From: Paenibacillus sp. L3-i20
Lineage (GTDB): Bacteria; Bacillota; Bacilli; Paenibacillales; Paenibacillaceae
DNA length: 64,000 nucleotides
NCBI RefSeq assembly: GCF_022180385.2
Contig: NZ_BQME02000001.1
Coordinates: 1,008,501-1,072,500, forward strand
Direction of reading: 5' to 3'
Positions within the stretch are counted from its first letter, which is position 1. Every line of letters starts with the position of its first letter. A program made the translations under genes and the position numbers. The notes beneath the pieces are model-generated. The model saw only the letters and a list, made by a program, of their open reading frames with translations. It searched no databases and was not told where the DNA came from. Of the stretch, positions 28,840 through 39,500 are shown piece by piece.

Positions 28840-29967
28840 ATGTCTTGTACTCAACCTAGTAAAACAAAAGTTTCTATTCCTGTTCCACCAGCCAATCCCG
28901 CTCCTACCATTTTGGTAGGTTCTCAGGATAATATTGGAACTCGACTATTTATTTCTGACAATCCAGAAACAGTCGATTCAAACACAACAACTTTTACAAA
29001 CGGGTACGCAACGATGTGGAGCGATACTACTACAGGTAAAGCTACTGTTCGATATCGCATGTTTATATGGCATCTCAATAAAACCGGTGCACCTTTCAAA
29101 TTCGGGATTACCGTAGGCAACGCTGGTTCTTCTACCTACTCCATTCACAATGTAAGGAGCGCCATTTCAAATGAAGCTAATTTCGGGGAGATTGGTAAAT
29201 GTGCAGCTGCTGCATTAGTAGGTGAAACAATGGATAGTATTTCACCTACAGATGCTACTGTTGCTCCTGGAGATCTTAGTGTAGTGAAAGAATGGACTGT
29301 GCCGAACAATACTCTTATAGGCGGCGTCATCGAATTCTCAATTAGCAACCAAGCTGCAGGAGCACCCATGACCTACAGGGTTCGCTCTGTAATTGCATCC
29401 AATCCTTCTTCAAATCTACGTTTAAATCAAAATCCTGTAGTTAATTACTTTGTTGGCACTGGCGGGTCGACCCATCCTCGCGGCTCTTGGGATTTTGCTG
29501 ATATTTCAAGCTCGGCAACTTATACGGCAGCCACTTCTGGTGCGGGATGGAAACACTATAAGATGAGTGCAGGTTTTACATCCTATGATAATATCATGAC
29601 CTCAGAAAATTCCTATAAAATTGCAGGCGCTCCCGCATCACAAGGGCCTGCCTCCAGTAATAAAGGGCATTATGGTGTGAAATATAACCTGAAAGTATCA
29701 CTTACCAATACAACTGGTAGTACAAAAACGGTGAAGATTTATATGGCTGCTGGCGGTACACATCCATACACTGGTGCCGTATTGTGGAGTGGTGAAGGAG
29801 CAACATACAAAGTACCGGCTCTTGCCGCAGGAACAGGTGCCAATCAAGATGCTGTTGAAATCGCTAGCGTATCCATAGCTAACAATCAAACGATTAATCG
29901 TGTTATTACAGTATCTAATGCCGGAGGAGCTGCAACACCATCACTCATTGCTTTTAGAACAATGTAA
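28840..29967 (+). CDS. Unidentified Thr/Ser/Ala/Gly-rich protein
   Basis: 375 residues. I chose ATG 28840 because AGAGGAAAA precedes it; a longer frame starts at 28822. I do not recognise a family. There is no signal peptide or membrane helix. The N-terminus is Pro-rich (VSIPVPPANPAPTILVG); the rest is rich in small polar residues and alternates in a beta-strand manner. Two loosely repeated halves can be seen, each with a pattern like TGSTKTVKIYMAAGGT / TTTGKATVRYRMFIWHL and ending in ASNPSSN or SNAGGAATPS. That suggests a secreted-type or surface beta-sandwich. It is followed by no terminator I can see and is divergent from the sigma-like gene. Confidence 0.75.
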   Translation: MSCTQPSKTKVSIPVPPANPAPTILVGSQDNIGTRLFISDNPETVDSNTTTFTNGYATMWSDTTTGKATVRYRMFIWHLNKTGAPFKFGITVGNAGSSTYSIHNVRSAISNEANFGEIGKCAAAALVGETMDSISPTDATVAPGDLSVVKEWTVPNNTLIGGVIEFSISNQAAGAPMTYRVRSVIASNPSSNLRLNQNPVVNYFVGTGGSTHPRGSWDFADISSSATYTAATSGAGWKHYKMSAGFTSYDNIMTSENSYKIAGAPASQGPASSNKGHYGVKYNLKVSLTNTTGSTKTVKIYMAAGGTHPYTGAVLWSGEGATYKVPALAAGTGANQDAVEIASVSIANNQTINRVITVSNAGGAATPSLIAFRTM

Positions 29968-30116
29968 ACAAAATCAGCATGATAAAAAATATTCAAAAAA
30001 GTTTTTAAGTAGCTGTCGATTTTGTATTTCCTCATTCGTTGTCTTAATAGAGACTGAGAAAATCGGTTGTTTTTAACGAAGCCAGTCCAAACCAATGGAT
30101 GAGAGGATGTTGTAAA

Positions 30117-30521
30117 ATGGCAAAACACACAACTTATATTATATCGGAGGACGCAAGAGCTCAAGCTGAGTTCTACACAAATGCACTCGGGGGAGAAATT
30201 TTGTCCGTCATGACACATGGGCAACTGCCTGAAGCAAGGGAAGAACTCAAGAACAAGGTTATTAACTTAAGTTTAATAGCCGGAGGAATTCACTTCCTAA
30301 TGTCCGACTCTGTATTTGAGCCAATCATTCGGGGGAACGCCATACATCAGGGTATCGAGTTTACAACAGAAGCCGAAGCACGTGAAGCCTTCGATAATTT
30401 AGCTGAAGGTGGTAATGTAAAGTGCCCACTTGCTCCGGCATTCTGGGGCTCCTTATTCGGACATATTGAAGACAAATACGGCGTAATGTGGATGATTACT
30501 ACTGCTGGGCCGACTGCCTAA
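30117..30521 (+). CDS. VOC (PhnB-like) family protein
   Basis: 134 residues from ATG 30117, preceded by GAGAGG at good spacing (the ATG at 30099 overlaps that site). It has the glyoxalase/VOC fold of PhnB-like proteins: AKHTTYIISEDARAQAEFYTNALGGEI at the start, HFLMSDS in the middle and FWGSLFGHIEDKYGVMWMI at the end. Members of this subgroup usually have unknown function, and the fold can hold a metal for chemistry on small molecules or bind drugs. It stands alone with its own terminator. Confidence 0.9.
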   Translation: MAKHTTYIISEDARAQAEFYTNALGGEILSVMTHGQLPEAREELKNKVINLSLIAGGIHFLMSDSVFEPIIRGNAIHQGIEFTTEAEAREAFDNLAEGGNVKCPLAPAFWGSLFGHIEDKYGVMWMITTAGPTA

Positions 30522-30537
30522 ATATAAGAGTTAGTGT

Positions 30538-30574
30538 AAAAGTCCGTCCGATTATAATATCGGGCGGACTTTTT
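30538..30574 (+). terminator. Terminator of the VOC gene
   Basis: AAAAGTCCGTCCGAT and ATCGGGCGGACTTTT form a 15-base stem with one G-T pair and a 6-base loop, ending in a T-run, 17 bases after the stop. Confidence 0.9.
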
Positions 30575-30758
30575 AAGTTTCTTGTTTATTAAGCATACCT
30601 CAAATGATATCAGCTTCTTGATTTAATCTATTTCAATTGTCAGGTTCTTTTAGCCACTGGTCAACAAAATTAAAGAAACTCACTGTTTCTAATATGACTT
30701 AAGATGACATATTTAAGATCTATAATAGACAGTATATTAATGAATGGAGTGAAATCTT

Positions 30759-31670
30759 ATGAAACCTTTAAGCGGAAAAGTCGCTTTAGTGGCAGGCGCG
30801 ACACGCGGTGCTGGTAGAGGAATAGCTATCGAATTAGGAGCGGCTGGGGCCACTGTTTATGTAACAGGACGCACAAGTCGAATACAACGCTCCGAGTACA
30901 ATCGTCCAGAAACGATCGAAGAAACTGCTGAACTTGTCAATAACGCGGGTGGCCATGGAGTAGCAGTCCAAGTAGACCATCTAGATCCAGATCAGGTGCA
31001 GGCATTAATTGCTCGTATTGAAAATGAGCAAGGGCGTCTGGACATCCTGGTCAATGATATATGGGGAGGCGAGAATTTAATACAGTGGAACGAGCCCCTT
31101 TGGGAGCAATCCCTTGAGCAGGGCTTCCGTATGCTCCGGCTTGCGATTGATACACATATTATTACAAGTCACTTTGCATTACCACTGTTAATTCAAAACA
31201 AGAATGGACTTGTTATTGAAATGACGGACGGAACGGCAGAATACAACGACAAGAACTACCGTTTATCACTATTTTACGATTTAGCTAAGTCTTCGGTCAT
31301 TCGTATGGCTAAATCTTTAGCCCATGAACTTTCACCTCATCATTGTACAGCAGTAGCATTAACTCCGGGTTGGATGCGTTCTGAAATTATGCTTGATCAC
31401 TTTGGTGTTAAAGAGGAAAACTGGCAGGATGCTACGGAGAAGGAGCCTCATTTTATCATCTCAGAGTCTCCTCGTTATGTAGGACGTGCCATTGCTGCAT
31501 TAGCCGGAGATCCCGAGGTTGCCAAATGGAATGCTCATTCCGTTTCAAGTGGTGAACTTGCGAAAGTGTACGGCTTTTACGATATTGACGGCTCTCAGCC
31601 TGACTGCTGGCGGTATCTCGTAGAAGTGCAAGAAGCAGGTAAACCAGCGAATGTTTCTGGTTACCGATAG
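30759..31670 (+). CDS. Short-chain dehydrogenase/reductase
   Basis: 303 residues. Rossmann cofactor motif GATRGAGRG at about 13-21; an Arg in YVTGRTSR suggests NADPH. The LDILVNDIWGG segment takes the place of the usual NNAG. The catalytic YxxxK is in FYDLAKSS, while the usual serine position before it is a Thr (IEMTDGTAEYN). It is slightly longer than classical SDRs, with a C-terminal extension. GGAG lies upstream of ATG 30759. The substrate is unknown. It may be cotranscribed with nothing; the next gene is 200 bases on. Confidence 0.93.
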   Translation: MKPLSGKVALVAGATRGAGRGIAIELGAAGATVYVTGRTSRIQRSEYNRPETIEETAELVNNAGGHGVAVQVDHLDPDQVQALIARIENEQGRLDILVNDIWGGENLIQWNEPLWEQSLEQGFRMLRLAIDTHIITSHFALPLLIQNKNGLVIEMTDGTAEYNDKNYRLSLFYDLAKSSVIRMAKSLAHELSPHHCTAVALTPGWMRSEIMLDHFGVKEENWQDATEKEPHFIISESPRYVGRAIAALAGDPEVAKWNAHSVSSGELAKVYGFYDIDGSQPDCWRYLVEVQEAGKPANVSGYR

Positions 31671-31872
31671 TGTTCAACTTAAAAAATGAGTCTACAACTT
31701 TATAACCTTCGGACATTATGATAGAGTTTGTAGATTGATAGTACTATAAATTTACAGTTCCAAAGTGAATAATCAGCAGTAATTAATAAGCCTATAGAAA
31801 AACTTGTTCTGGCTCTGGCTCGGTATTTAGTTACCCTAAATAACCGTACATCGTAATAATTGGGGGGAGTAT

Positions 31873-33051
31873 ATGAAGGCAATTATAATCGGTGGCGGAA
31901 TAGGCGGTTTGAGCTGTGCCATCGCACTACGAAAGGTTGGCTGGGATGTCACAGTATTTGAACAGAACGAAAATCTGACAGAAACCGGCGCAGGTATTGT
32001 ACTCGCAGCAAATGCAATAAAAGCACTCAAGGTTCTCGATGTGGCGGATCGTGTCCAGGGAGAGGGAACGCCGGTCGGAGTTGCGGAGCTCAGAACGTGG
32101 AAAGGTAGTCTCTTGACACGATTGCCAGTCGAGAAACAGGCTATGCGTTACAGTACACCGAGTTATCTCATTCACCGCGGCAGCTTGCACTCCATTCTGT
32201 ATTCGCACGCTCTTGATATCGGTGTGACCGTCCAATTAGGTAAAAAGTATACCGGATTGATTGACAGTAATGAAGGTGCCGAAGTACGTTTCACGGATGG
32301 AACAACTGCAAAAAGTGATCTCCTTGTGGCTGCCGATGGATACCGTTCAAAAGTCCGCGATGGGCTGTTTGGTCACAGTTCGCTACGATACTCGGGCTAT
32401 AGAGCTATACGAGGTATAGGCAACTTTGAAGACCCGCGCTATCCACTTGCGGCTGGAGGAGGATTTGAGGCACTTGGCAAAGGCACTCGATTTGGATTTT
32501 CCCACCTTGGCAAAGGACGTATATTCTGGTTCGCGGCAATTAATGAGCCGGAAGGACAGGGAACTTTCCTTACACCTGAGGAAATCAAAAAACACGCTCT
32601 GCAAAAGTTCCGGAACTGGTATTCACCGGTCCCGGCAGTAATAGAAGCAACTCCTCCCTCCGATATTTTAACCCATTCCATCTATGACCTAGTACCGTTA
32701 AGAAAGTGGAGTAAGGGCCGAATAACGCTGATAGGTGATGCGGCACACCCGATGCTCCCAAACCTGGGTCAGGGCGGGGCACAAGCGATGGAGGATGCAA
32801 TCATTCTTGCTAATCTGCTTAGAGATAAACCAACAGGCGAAGCTTTAACCGAGGCCTTAAAACAATTTGAGAACGTGCGCATACCTCGTATCCGTAAGAT
32901 CGTCCACCAATCACGTCTTATGGGACGGCTTATGCAGCTTGAATCGCCGATGGCGCTAACGATAAGAAATACGGCTTTTCGAGTAGCCGTAAATAAATTG
33001 TTTATTACTCGGCTTCATCCCGTTGTTGGTTACGAGCCGCCAATATTATAA
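31873..33051 (+). CDS. FAD-dependent monooxygenase, PHBH type
   Basis: 392 residues from an ATG behind GGGGGGAG. It shows the GxGxxG FAD-binding start (IIGGGIGGLSCAIALRKVG), the DG motif in LLVAADGYRSKVR, and the GDAAHPMLPNLGQGGAQAMEDA segment that closes the FAD site in aromatic hydroxylases. It resembles 6-hydroxynicotinate or urate/salicylate-type hydroxylases and uses NAD(P)H and O2. The substrate is unknown. It sits between the accessory region and the second biosynthetic operon but on the opposite strand, so a role in that pathway is not implied. Confidence 0.93.
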   Translation: MKAIIIGGGIGGLSCAIALRKVGWDVTVFEQNENLTETGAGIVLAANAIKALKVLDVADRVQGEGTPVGVAELRTWKGSLLTRLPVEKQAMRYSTPSYLIHRGSLHSILYSHALDIGVTVQLGKKYTGLIDSNEGAEVRFTDGTTAKSDLLVAADGYRSKVRDGLFGHSSLRYSGYRAIRGIGNFEDPRYPLAAGGGFEALGKGTRFGFSHLGKGRIFWFAAINEPEGQGTFLTPEEIKKHALQKFRNWYSPVPAVIEATPPSDILTHSIYDLVPLRKWSKGRITLIGDAAHPMLPNLGQGGAQAMEDAIILANLLRDKPTGEALTEALKQFENVRIPRIRKIVHQSRLMGRLMQLESPMALTIRNTAFRVAVNKLFITRLHPVVGYEPPIL

Positions 33052-33114
33052 TAAAAAGCACTGCCTATTGTATAACGGAACTTTCTTGAAAAATTCAGTT
33101 TTCTCGATTATGCA

Positions 33115-33167
33115 AACATCGACAGCCTTGGAGCGATTAATAAACTCCATGACTGCCGATGTTTTTT
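33115..33167 (+). terminator. Terminator between convergent genes
   Basis: AACATCGACAG (33115-33125) pairs with CTGCCGATGTT (33153-33162), apart from one unpaired base, with TGGAG/CTCCA inside. A run of T follows on the plus strand. It ends the monooxygenase transcript; its minus-strand use for the PKS gene is weaker. Confidence 0.75.
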
Positions 33168-33197
33168 AACTTACATATCCCGTTTATTGAGCAGTGC

Positions 33198-36100
33198 TTA
33201 TACAGTAACAATGAAGTACTTCTGTTCTATTTCGAAAGCCATTGCCTGTAAATATACATTAGAATTAAATAGGGAGTAGTGATTAGCTGCAATTGGGCTG
33301 ATATGGACGTCCCCTTCAATAATGTTTCTCCAATCCAATTTACTTGTATTTAATTGCCCCAAGTATACCATCAGTTCATTCAAAACTGTTCTCGTGTCGA
33401 CCGCATCAAATATGAGTGCCCTTCCGAGGAAGCGCTCCGTTGGTTTATGCTCTTGGAGCATTTGAATGTTCAGACACCATATCTCAAACAATTGCATCAT
33501 ATCACTGGCTGCAAATCCTTGCGGAATAATATTCATTGCATGTAACTCAGATACCATTCCTGATAAATCCATGGATTGAATTCTAGTAAGCACTTCATAT
33601 TCAAGCTTCACTTCAGGCTTGAAAAAAGAGTTCACCATAGCTGGAAATGCCTTAAGAAATTGTTCCCTGCTAATAAACTGACCATGATAGGCAGAAGGTA
33701 CAAAACTATCGAACATAATCAGGTCTGTGACGATTTCTCCTGCTCTTTGGAACTGCAATGAAATTTCCAGTGCGGCATTGCCACCGAACGAATACCCACC
33801 AAGTACATACGGGCCGTTTGGCTGCACTTTGCGAATTTCAGACATATAAAACTCTGCTAATCGTTGCATCGATAAGTTCGGTGTGTTCAATAATTTTGTT
33901 GGAAACTTAATGCCGTAAATTGTAGGATGACTTTTCATATGAGCGGCCAGTTGGTGATAGACCATAATTGTGCCGCCTGCTGGATGGATGAGGAACACTG
34001 CTCCCGGTAATGTTCCCTCTTTGATCTTGAACACGACCTGATCAGAATTCAGCTGATGTGGCAGCCCTTTCTGTACATACTTAACCAAGCTACTGATCGT
34101 AGAGTATTCCATAAAATCCTGTAAAGACAATTTAATACTTAGTATTTTGTTAATATCAGATACGATTTCAACTGAGCTTAATGAATCCCCTCCAAGGTCA
34201 TGAAAAAAATCATCGGTTGACTTTATTTCTTCGATGTCGAGATGTTTCTTCCATATATCAGTGAATATCTGTTCAATGGATAATGCAGCTTCGGGTATTC
34301 TATCCTGCACCTGAGACTTCGTATTCTCGTCCTTATGTTCCAAGTCAATCCAATATCTTTTTCTCTCAAATGGATAGGTCGGCATTGGAACACGTCCAGC
34401 CTCGTAACCTTGGTACAATAACATCCAATCAATATCGGTTCCTGTTGCCCAAGCCTTTCCAATACAGTTTAACAAGCCATCAAGCGGGGAAGTTCCTGTG
34501 TCACTAAACGGAACCTCAATCACGTTTATACCTTCGTGATAGTTGTGCCTGCCATGTACTTCTCGACTGCCACTCCGTTCATCTTTGAGTAGATCGATAG
34601 CCGCACCTAATTCATATTTTCCAGTAATTGATGCTACCACATATTCGGCCACTATATCGTCACTATAATAGTTGGCTGGCTTTATTCCGAGATCAATAAG
34701 CAATGAAACAAGCGCATGAAGACTTATAAATTGAATGACAATCTCGTCTGCTGCTGAGTCCTGTTTCGTGTTAAGAAACCATGATCGTATTAGGGTACCT
34801 GTTGGCTGTTGTATCAATGCTATAAGTTGTTCAATCTTTGTTTGATAGATAGGCAAAGCATCATACAGTTCACGATATTGGTCTAAACTAGATATCGTAC
34901 TTAGTTTAAACGCAATCGGACATTGATCAGTATTTGTAACTTTAAGTATAGAACAATTTTGATTATATGTTGTCTTAGACAATAGTTCCTTCCTGTCCTG
35001 ACAAACAAAATAGGCACGGATATCAAATGGTTTTCTTCCAATTGCCAATGTAAATGCCATATCGGATAAGCTCTGCTCTTGATGTATATCCAAATGTAGA
35101 TTTAACTGCTCTATCATTTGATGTACTGCCTTTTCCGATTTCCCCGAAAGAATAAATAAATGTGGCCCTTGCTGCGATTCAGTGAGCACCTTAGGTCCTT
35201 TTTTCAACACAGCAAATGCATTTGTCCCACCCATACCCAGTGAACTAACACCAACGTATTCAATCGAATCATTTTCGCTTCGTCTTTGGAGCGACTCATT
35301 CACATAAAATGGGCTATTCTCAAAGCTAATATTTCGATTGGGCCTTCCATAATGAAGGCTGCTAGGAATGACATCTTCTTTTACCACCAGCGCTGCTTTA
35401 ATCAAATTAGCAACCCCAGCGGCTGCGTCTAAATGACCAATGTTCGGCTTAATTGAGCCTATAGCGCAATATTGTTTCTTGGTTGTGGAAAAGGCATCAA
35501 TCAAGGCTTTCATTTCAATAGGATCGCCCAAGCCCGTTCCAGTTCCGTGGGCTTCGACATAGCTAATATCTTCCGCTGATATACCCGCCATAGAAATCGC
35601 ATCCCGGATTGCTTTTGTCTGACCTGCCGCACTTGGAGCTGTAAATCCTATTTTTAACCGTCCATCGTTATTCAAGGCTGTACTCTTAATCACTGCATAG
35701 ACTGTATCGCGATCTAATAATGCCTGCTCAAGCGGCTTTAAGAGTACGATACCACAACCGTTTCCTTTAACCGTGCCAGATGCTTTATCGTCAAATGCCA
35801 TGCATCGGCCATCTTTAGATAACGTGCCTCCATCTTTATATAGATATCCGGTATGTTGCGGAACCGTTATACTTACTCCCCCCGCAAGCGCCATCTCACA
35901 TTCGCCGTTTATCAAACTTTGGCAAGCGACATGAATGGCTACCAGCGAAGAAGAACACGCTGTTTGTATGGAAATACTTGGGCCGCTTAAATTCAATTTA
36001 TAGGATACCCGTGTACTTAAAAAGTCTTTATCATTGCCAATTATGACTGGATAACTAAGCACTTCCTCACCATACTTTTTGCTCTTCGCTATGTGATGCA

Positions 36101-36500
36101 ACAAGTAGGTGCTTAAGCTCATACTCCCATATACTCCGATATTTCTAGGATCAGAAGTTGGTGGATATCCGGCACTTTCTAAGGCCTCCCATGCACATTC
36201 AAGGAAAAGCCTTTGCTGTGGGTCTGTCAACTTGGCATCGTTTGGGGTAAATTCAAAAAAATCAGCGTCGAAATTTTCAATTCCGTTCAATACGCCTCCA
36301 CGTGCAACATACCCATCGCTACGGTACAAAGAACTGCTAATCCCGGAATCTATCAGCTCCTTTTCATCAAACGCGCGGATTTTTTCCTCTCCTGCAATAA
36401 GATTTTCCCATAGTTCTCGTATCGTATCGGCTTCTGGGAATCTCCCAGACATCCCAATAATAGCGATATCAGTAAATTCAGCATCGAATCCCGCAACCAT
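33198..36500 (-). CDS. PKS, KS-(degenerate AT)-ACP-TE
   Basis: 1100 residues from ATG 36500, eight bases after GGAG; a GTG at 36509 is the longer option. The KS (about 10-430) is intact: Cys in QTACSSS (about 182), HGTGTGLGDP and NIGHLDAA. After it, residues about 530-640 still align with an acyltransferase, but the GHSxGEY serine elbow reads DDIVAEYVV, so the nucleophile is gone. The domain is also shortened before the post-AT motif YPFERKRYW. Then come an ACP (serine in LGGDSLSSVE, about 773) and a type I thioesterase (AVFLIHPAGG, GYSFGG at about 902, late His near the end). It should extend the upstream aminoacyl chain once with malonate supplied in trans, and release it. It is the last gene of the TetR operon. 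Confidence 0.93.
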   Translation of the reverse strand: MVAGFDAEFTDIAIIGMSGRFPEADTIRELWENLIAGEEKIRAFDEKELIDSGISSSLYRSDGYVARGGVLNGIENFDADFFEFTPNDAKLTDPQQRLFLECAWEALESAGYPPTSDPRNIGVYGSMSLSTYLLHHIAKSKKYGEEVLSYPVIIGNDKDFLSTRVSYKLNLSGPSISIQTACSSSLVAIHVACQSLINGECEMALAGGVSITVPQHTGYLYKDGGTLSKDGRCMAFDDKASGTVKGNGCGIVLLKPLEQALLDRDTVYAVIKSTALNNDGRLKIGFTAPSAAGQTKAIRDAISMAGISAEDISYVEAHGTGTGLGDPIEMKALIDAFSTTKKQYCAIGSIKPNIGHLDAAAGVANLIKAALVVKEDVIPSSLHYGRPNRNISFENSPFYVNESLQRRSENDSIEYVGVSSLGMGGTNAFAVLKKGPKVLTESQQGPHLFILSGKSEKAVHQMIEQLNLHLDIHQEQSLSDMAFTLAIGRKPFDIRAYFVCQDRKELLSKTTYNQNCSILKVTNTDQCPIAFKLSTISSLDQYRELYDALPIYQTKIEQLIALIQQPTGTLIRSWFLNTKQDSAADEIVIQFISLHALVSLLIDLGIKPANYYSDDIVAEYVVASITGKYELGAAIDLLKDERSGSREVHGRHNYHEGINVIEVPFSDTGTSPLDGLLNCIGKAWATGTDIDWMLLYQGYEAGRVPMPTYPFERKRYWIDLEHKDENTKSQVQDRIPEAALSIEQIFTDIWKKHLDIEEIKSTDDFFHDLGGDSLSSVEIVSDINKILSIKLSLQDFMEYSTISSLVKYVQKGLPHQLNSDQVVFKIKEGTLPGAVFLIHPAGGTIMVYHQLAAHMKSHPTIYGIKFPTKLLNTPNLSMQRLAEFYMSEIRKVQPNGPYVLGGYSFGGNAALEISLQFQRAGEIVTDLIMFDSFVPSAYHGQFISREQFLKAFPAMVNSFFKPEVKLEYEVLTRIQSMDLSGMVSELHAMNIIPQGFAASDMMQLFEIWCLNIQMLQEHKPTERFLGRALIFDAVDTRTVLNELMVYLGQLNTSKLDWRNIIEGDVHISPIAANHYSLFNSNVYLQAMAFEIEQKYFIVTV

Positions 36501-36527
36501 CTTCTTCACTCCAATACGATTTTATTG

Positions 36528-39500
36528 TTATGTTGCTGACCTTCTGCGCAGTAAGGCTGCTTTTCGTTTGTTCGGTTGTGTTTCAGCCGTTACAGCGTTA
36601 CTTTGATCTACTAATTGATTGAGATAAGCAGCTAAGGCACGCGGGGTAGTATAATCGAACAGTTCAATCATCGACAGTTGCTTTTCAAAATGAAATGTAT
36701 CAATCAACTTATAATAGACTTCAGTGACTAGTAGCGACGTCCCTCCAATATCAAAGAAATTATTATCAGCTTGTACATCATCTGTTTTTAAAACTTGTTT
36801 CCAGATCGCAATAATCTTTTGCTGAGCACTATCCCCTTCCAAAATATTCGTACTTTGTGCCAGCACCGGAGCTGCTAGAGACTTGTAATCTACTTTCCCG
36901 TTTACAGTCATCGGGATATTAGGAACTTGAATCCATATAGATGGAATCATATATTCAGGTAATTGTGTTCTCAAAAACGTTTTCATATCTTGTTCATCAG
37001 CATGATGTCCAACTTCCATAACCATGTAAACGACCAATCGTTTACCGAACTGTTCATTAAGGGTCACGACACTTTTATTACAATAAGGGTATTTCAGAAG
37101 AACAGCTTCAATTTCTCCTAATTCCACTCGATACCCTCTTATTTGAACTTGATTATCAATTCGCTCCATAAATTCCAAGTTTCCGTTAGGCAGCATCTTT
37201 ACTTGATCGCCTGTTCGATATACTTTACCGTCTTGAGAAATACCGGATAAAAAACGCTCTTCTGTAATATCCCCCCTATTATAGTATCCTTTCGAAACTC
37301 CACCTCCACCTATAAATAGTTCTCCTGGTACACCTGTTGGTAGATTATCCATAAATTTATTTTTTATATACAGCTTCACGTCTAGCAATGGTCTTCCAAT
37401 TATACTTTTAACTTCGTGTTCTACATCGTTGCTAATAATTCGATAGTATGTTGCTACAATTGTCGTTTCTGTGGGACCATATACATTATATAGACGAGGG
37501 TGACAATCCCCGTAACGGTCTATCCATGGTTTAAGAATAGAGAAGTGTAACGTTTCTCCACCGATCATCATACACTTTAACGCCATATCTTCTATATTTC
37601 CCTGCCTCCGAACGATGTCAATCAATTGCTGCAATGCGGAGGGTGTCATTTGCAGCATCGTAACTTTTTCATTGATAAGCAATTTATAAATTTCATCTGG
37701 AGCTTTTCTGCGCCTTTCATCAACTACAACTACTTTACCTCCATATAACAATGCACCGAAAATCTCCCATAGAGAAGGATCGAAACCATACGAATGGTAT
37801 AACAACCACGTATCCTCATGTTGAAAATTAAATTCCTGTTCGGAAGCCTTGAATGATCGCAACACGTTCTGATGTGTTACCATTACTCCCTTGGGATTTC
37901 CCGTAGAACCGGATGTATAAATAACGTATGCCAATTCCTCTGAATCTTCATTTCTATTAAGCGTTGTTTGTTTCATGACATCTATTTCTCTAACGATATT
38001 TTCCCACACATAAACATTCCGAGCCTCACTTAACTTATCTAAACAATCTAATTGTGTTAAGCAAGGCGGATCATTTAGGTCGGACAAAATATAATTCAAT
38101 CGACCTGCTGGCATAATCGGATCTACAGGTACATAGGCTCGTCCCGATTTAAGTACCCCCAAAATAATTGCAATTAAGACGGTGTCACGTTGCATTGAAA
38201 TGACTATTTTATCTGCCATTAACGGCATATGTTTGTTAATAAAATGTGCAATCTGATTGGATCGTTCATCCAACTGTTGATAAGTCCACTTCTCATCTCC
38301 GAATTGGACAGCTACTTGCTGCGGATAATTGCGGGCTTGTTCTTCGAACCTGCTATGAAGCGTACCGTTCGCTCTGAATTGTTGGCTCGGTTGAAGGATC
38401 TTTTCCAGCCAATTCGCTTCCTCTTTTTGCATTAAAGGTATAGTTTTAATTTGTCGATCATCTTCACTTAGAATGCTTTGTAAGATAGTCAAATAAATAG
38501 ATTCCAAATCCGCTTGCTTCAAATACGTACCATACTCAATTTTAACTCGATAAGTATCATCCAATCGCTGTACTGAGGAAGTTAACGGAAAATTCAAATA
38601 TTTTGATGCGACAGGAATTTGTGTCACTTTGCATTGATCAATGCTAAATGATAGCATTTGTAAATAGTAAGTAAACAGCGTGTTAAAATTACTCGAGCTT
38701 GCATCGTTTTTAATGGGAAAAATTTCGGAAACGTGCGCGCGATAATCGAAGTTTTGGTACCGGATCAAGTTCATCGTTTTTCGTTTGATCGTTCGGCAAA
38801 GCTCTCGAAATGTATCTACTGATTGAACATCGACGACCATCGGCAAACTGTTAACATAGTAACCGTACGTTGTTTTACTTTGCTTTGAACGGTTAGGGAG
38901 CGGAATACCTACAATCACTTTGTTTTGACTAAATAATTTATGAAGTAACACAACATGCACTGCTAAAAACAAACTAAAATCAGTTAACTGATGTCGTTCA
39001 ATATAACTTCTAACCTCTTCAGACAAGGCAGGCGTCAAATCAAAACATTTGTCCTGACCTAACAATCTTCCCTGCTCATCTCGATTTTGTTCCAACTCTG
39101 CTATGTTCAATGATTCAATATTAAGAAACTCGTCCCGAAAGTAGGCAATGGCCTTTTCATTAACGGTTACCTGCTCTTCTTTCGTTTCCTCGAAATACGA
39201 TACTTCATTACTACTTCCTCTAAGCTCCAAATCAATTTCATCTAAACTTTTTTCGCTATTATACAGTCGACTAAACTCATTGAATAAGTTATATGAACTG
39301 TACCCGTCAAAAATAATATGAGGTATGTTTAAGGTGAAATAATTAAATTTTTCTCCATAGTACGCCTTTAAACAGCTTATTGGCCACTGTCCCAGATCGA
39401 GGTACGTTTGAGAGGCAATAGTCATGGCATCCCGCACAAAATGATCACAATGGTCTTCTATCATTGGCTGTGGAAGATATTCCACTTCCAATTTCACTTT

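Noticed and set aside
31873..33051. Plus-strand FAD monooxygenase as part of the second biosynthetic operon
   Set aside because: It is on the opposite strand with its own terminator, and the TetR operon already contains a different monooxygenase.
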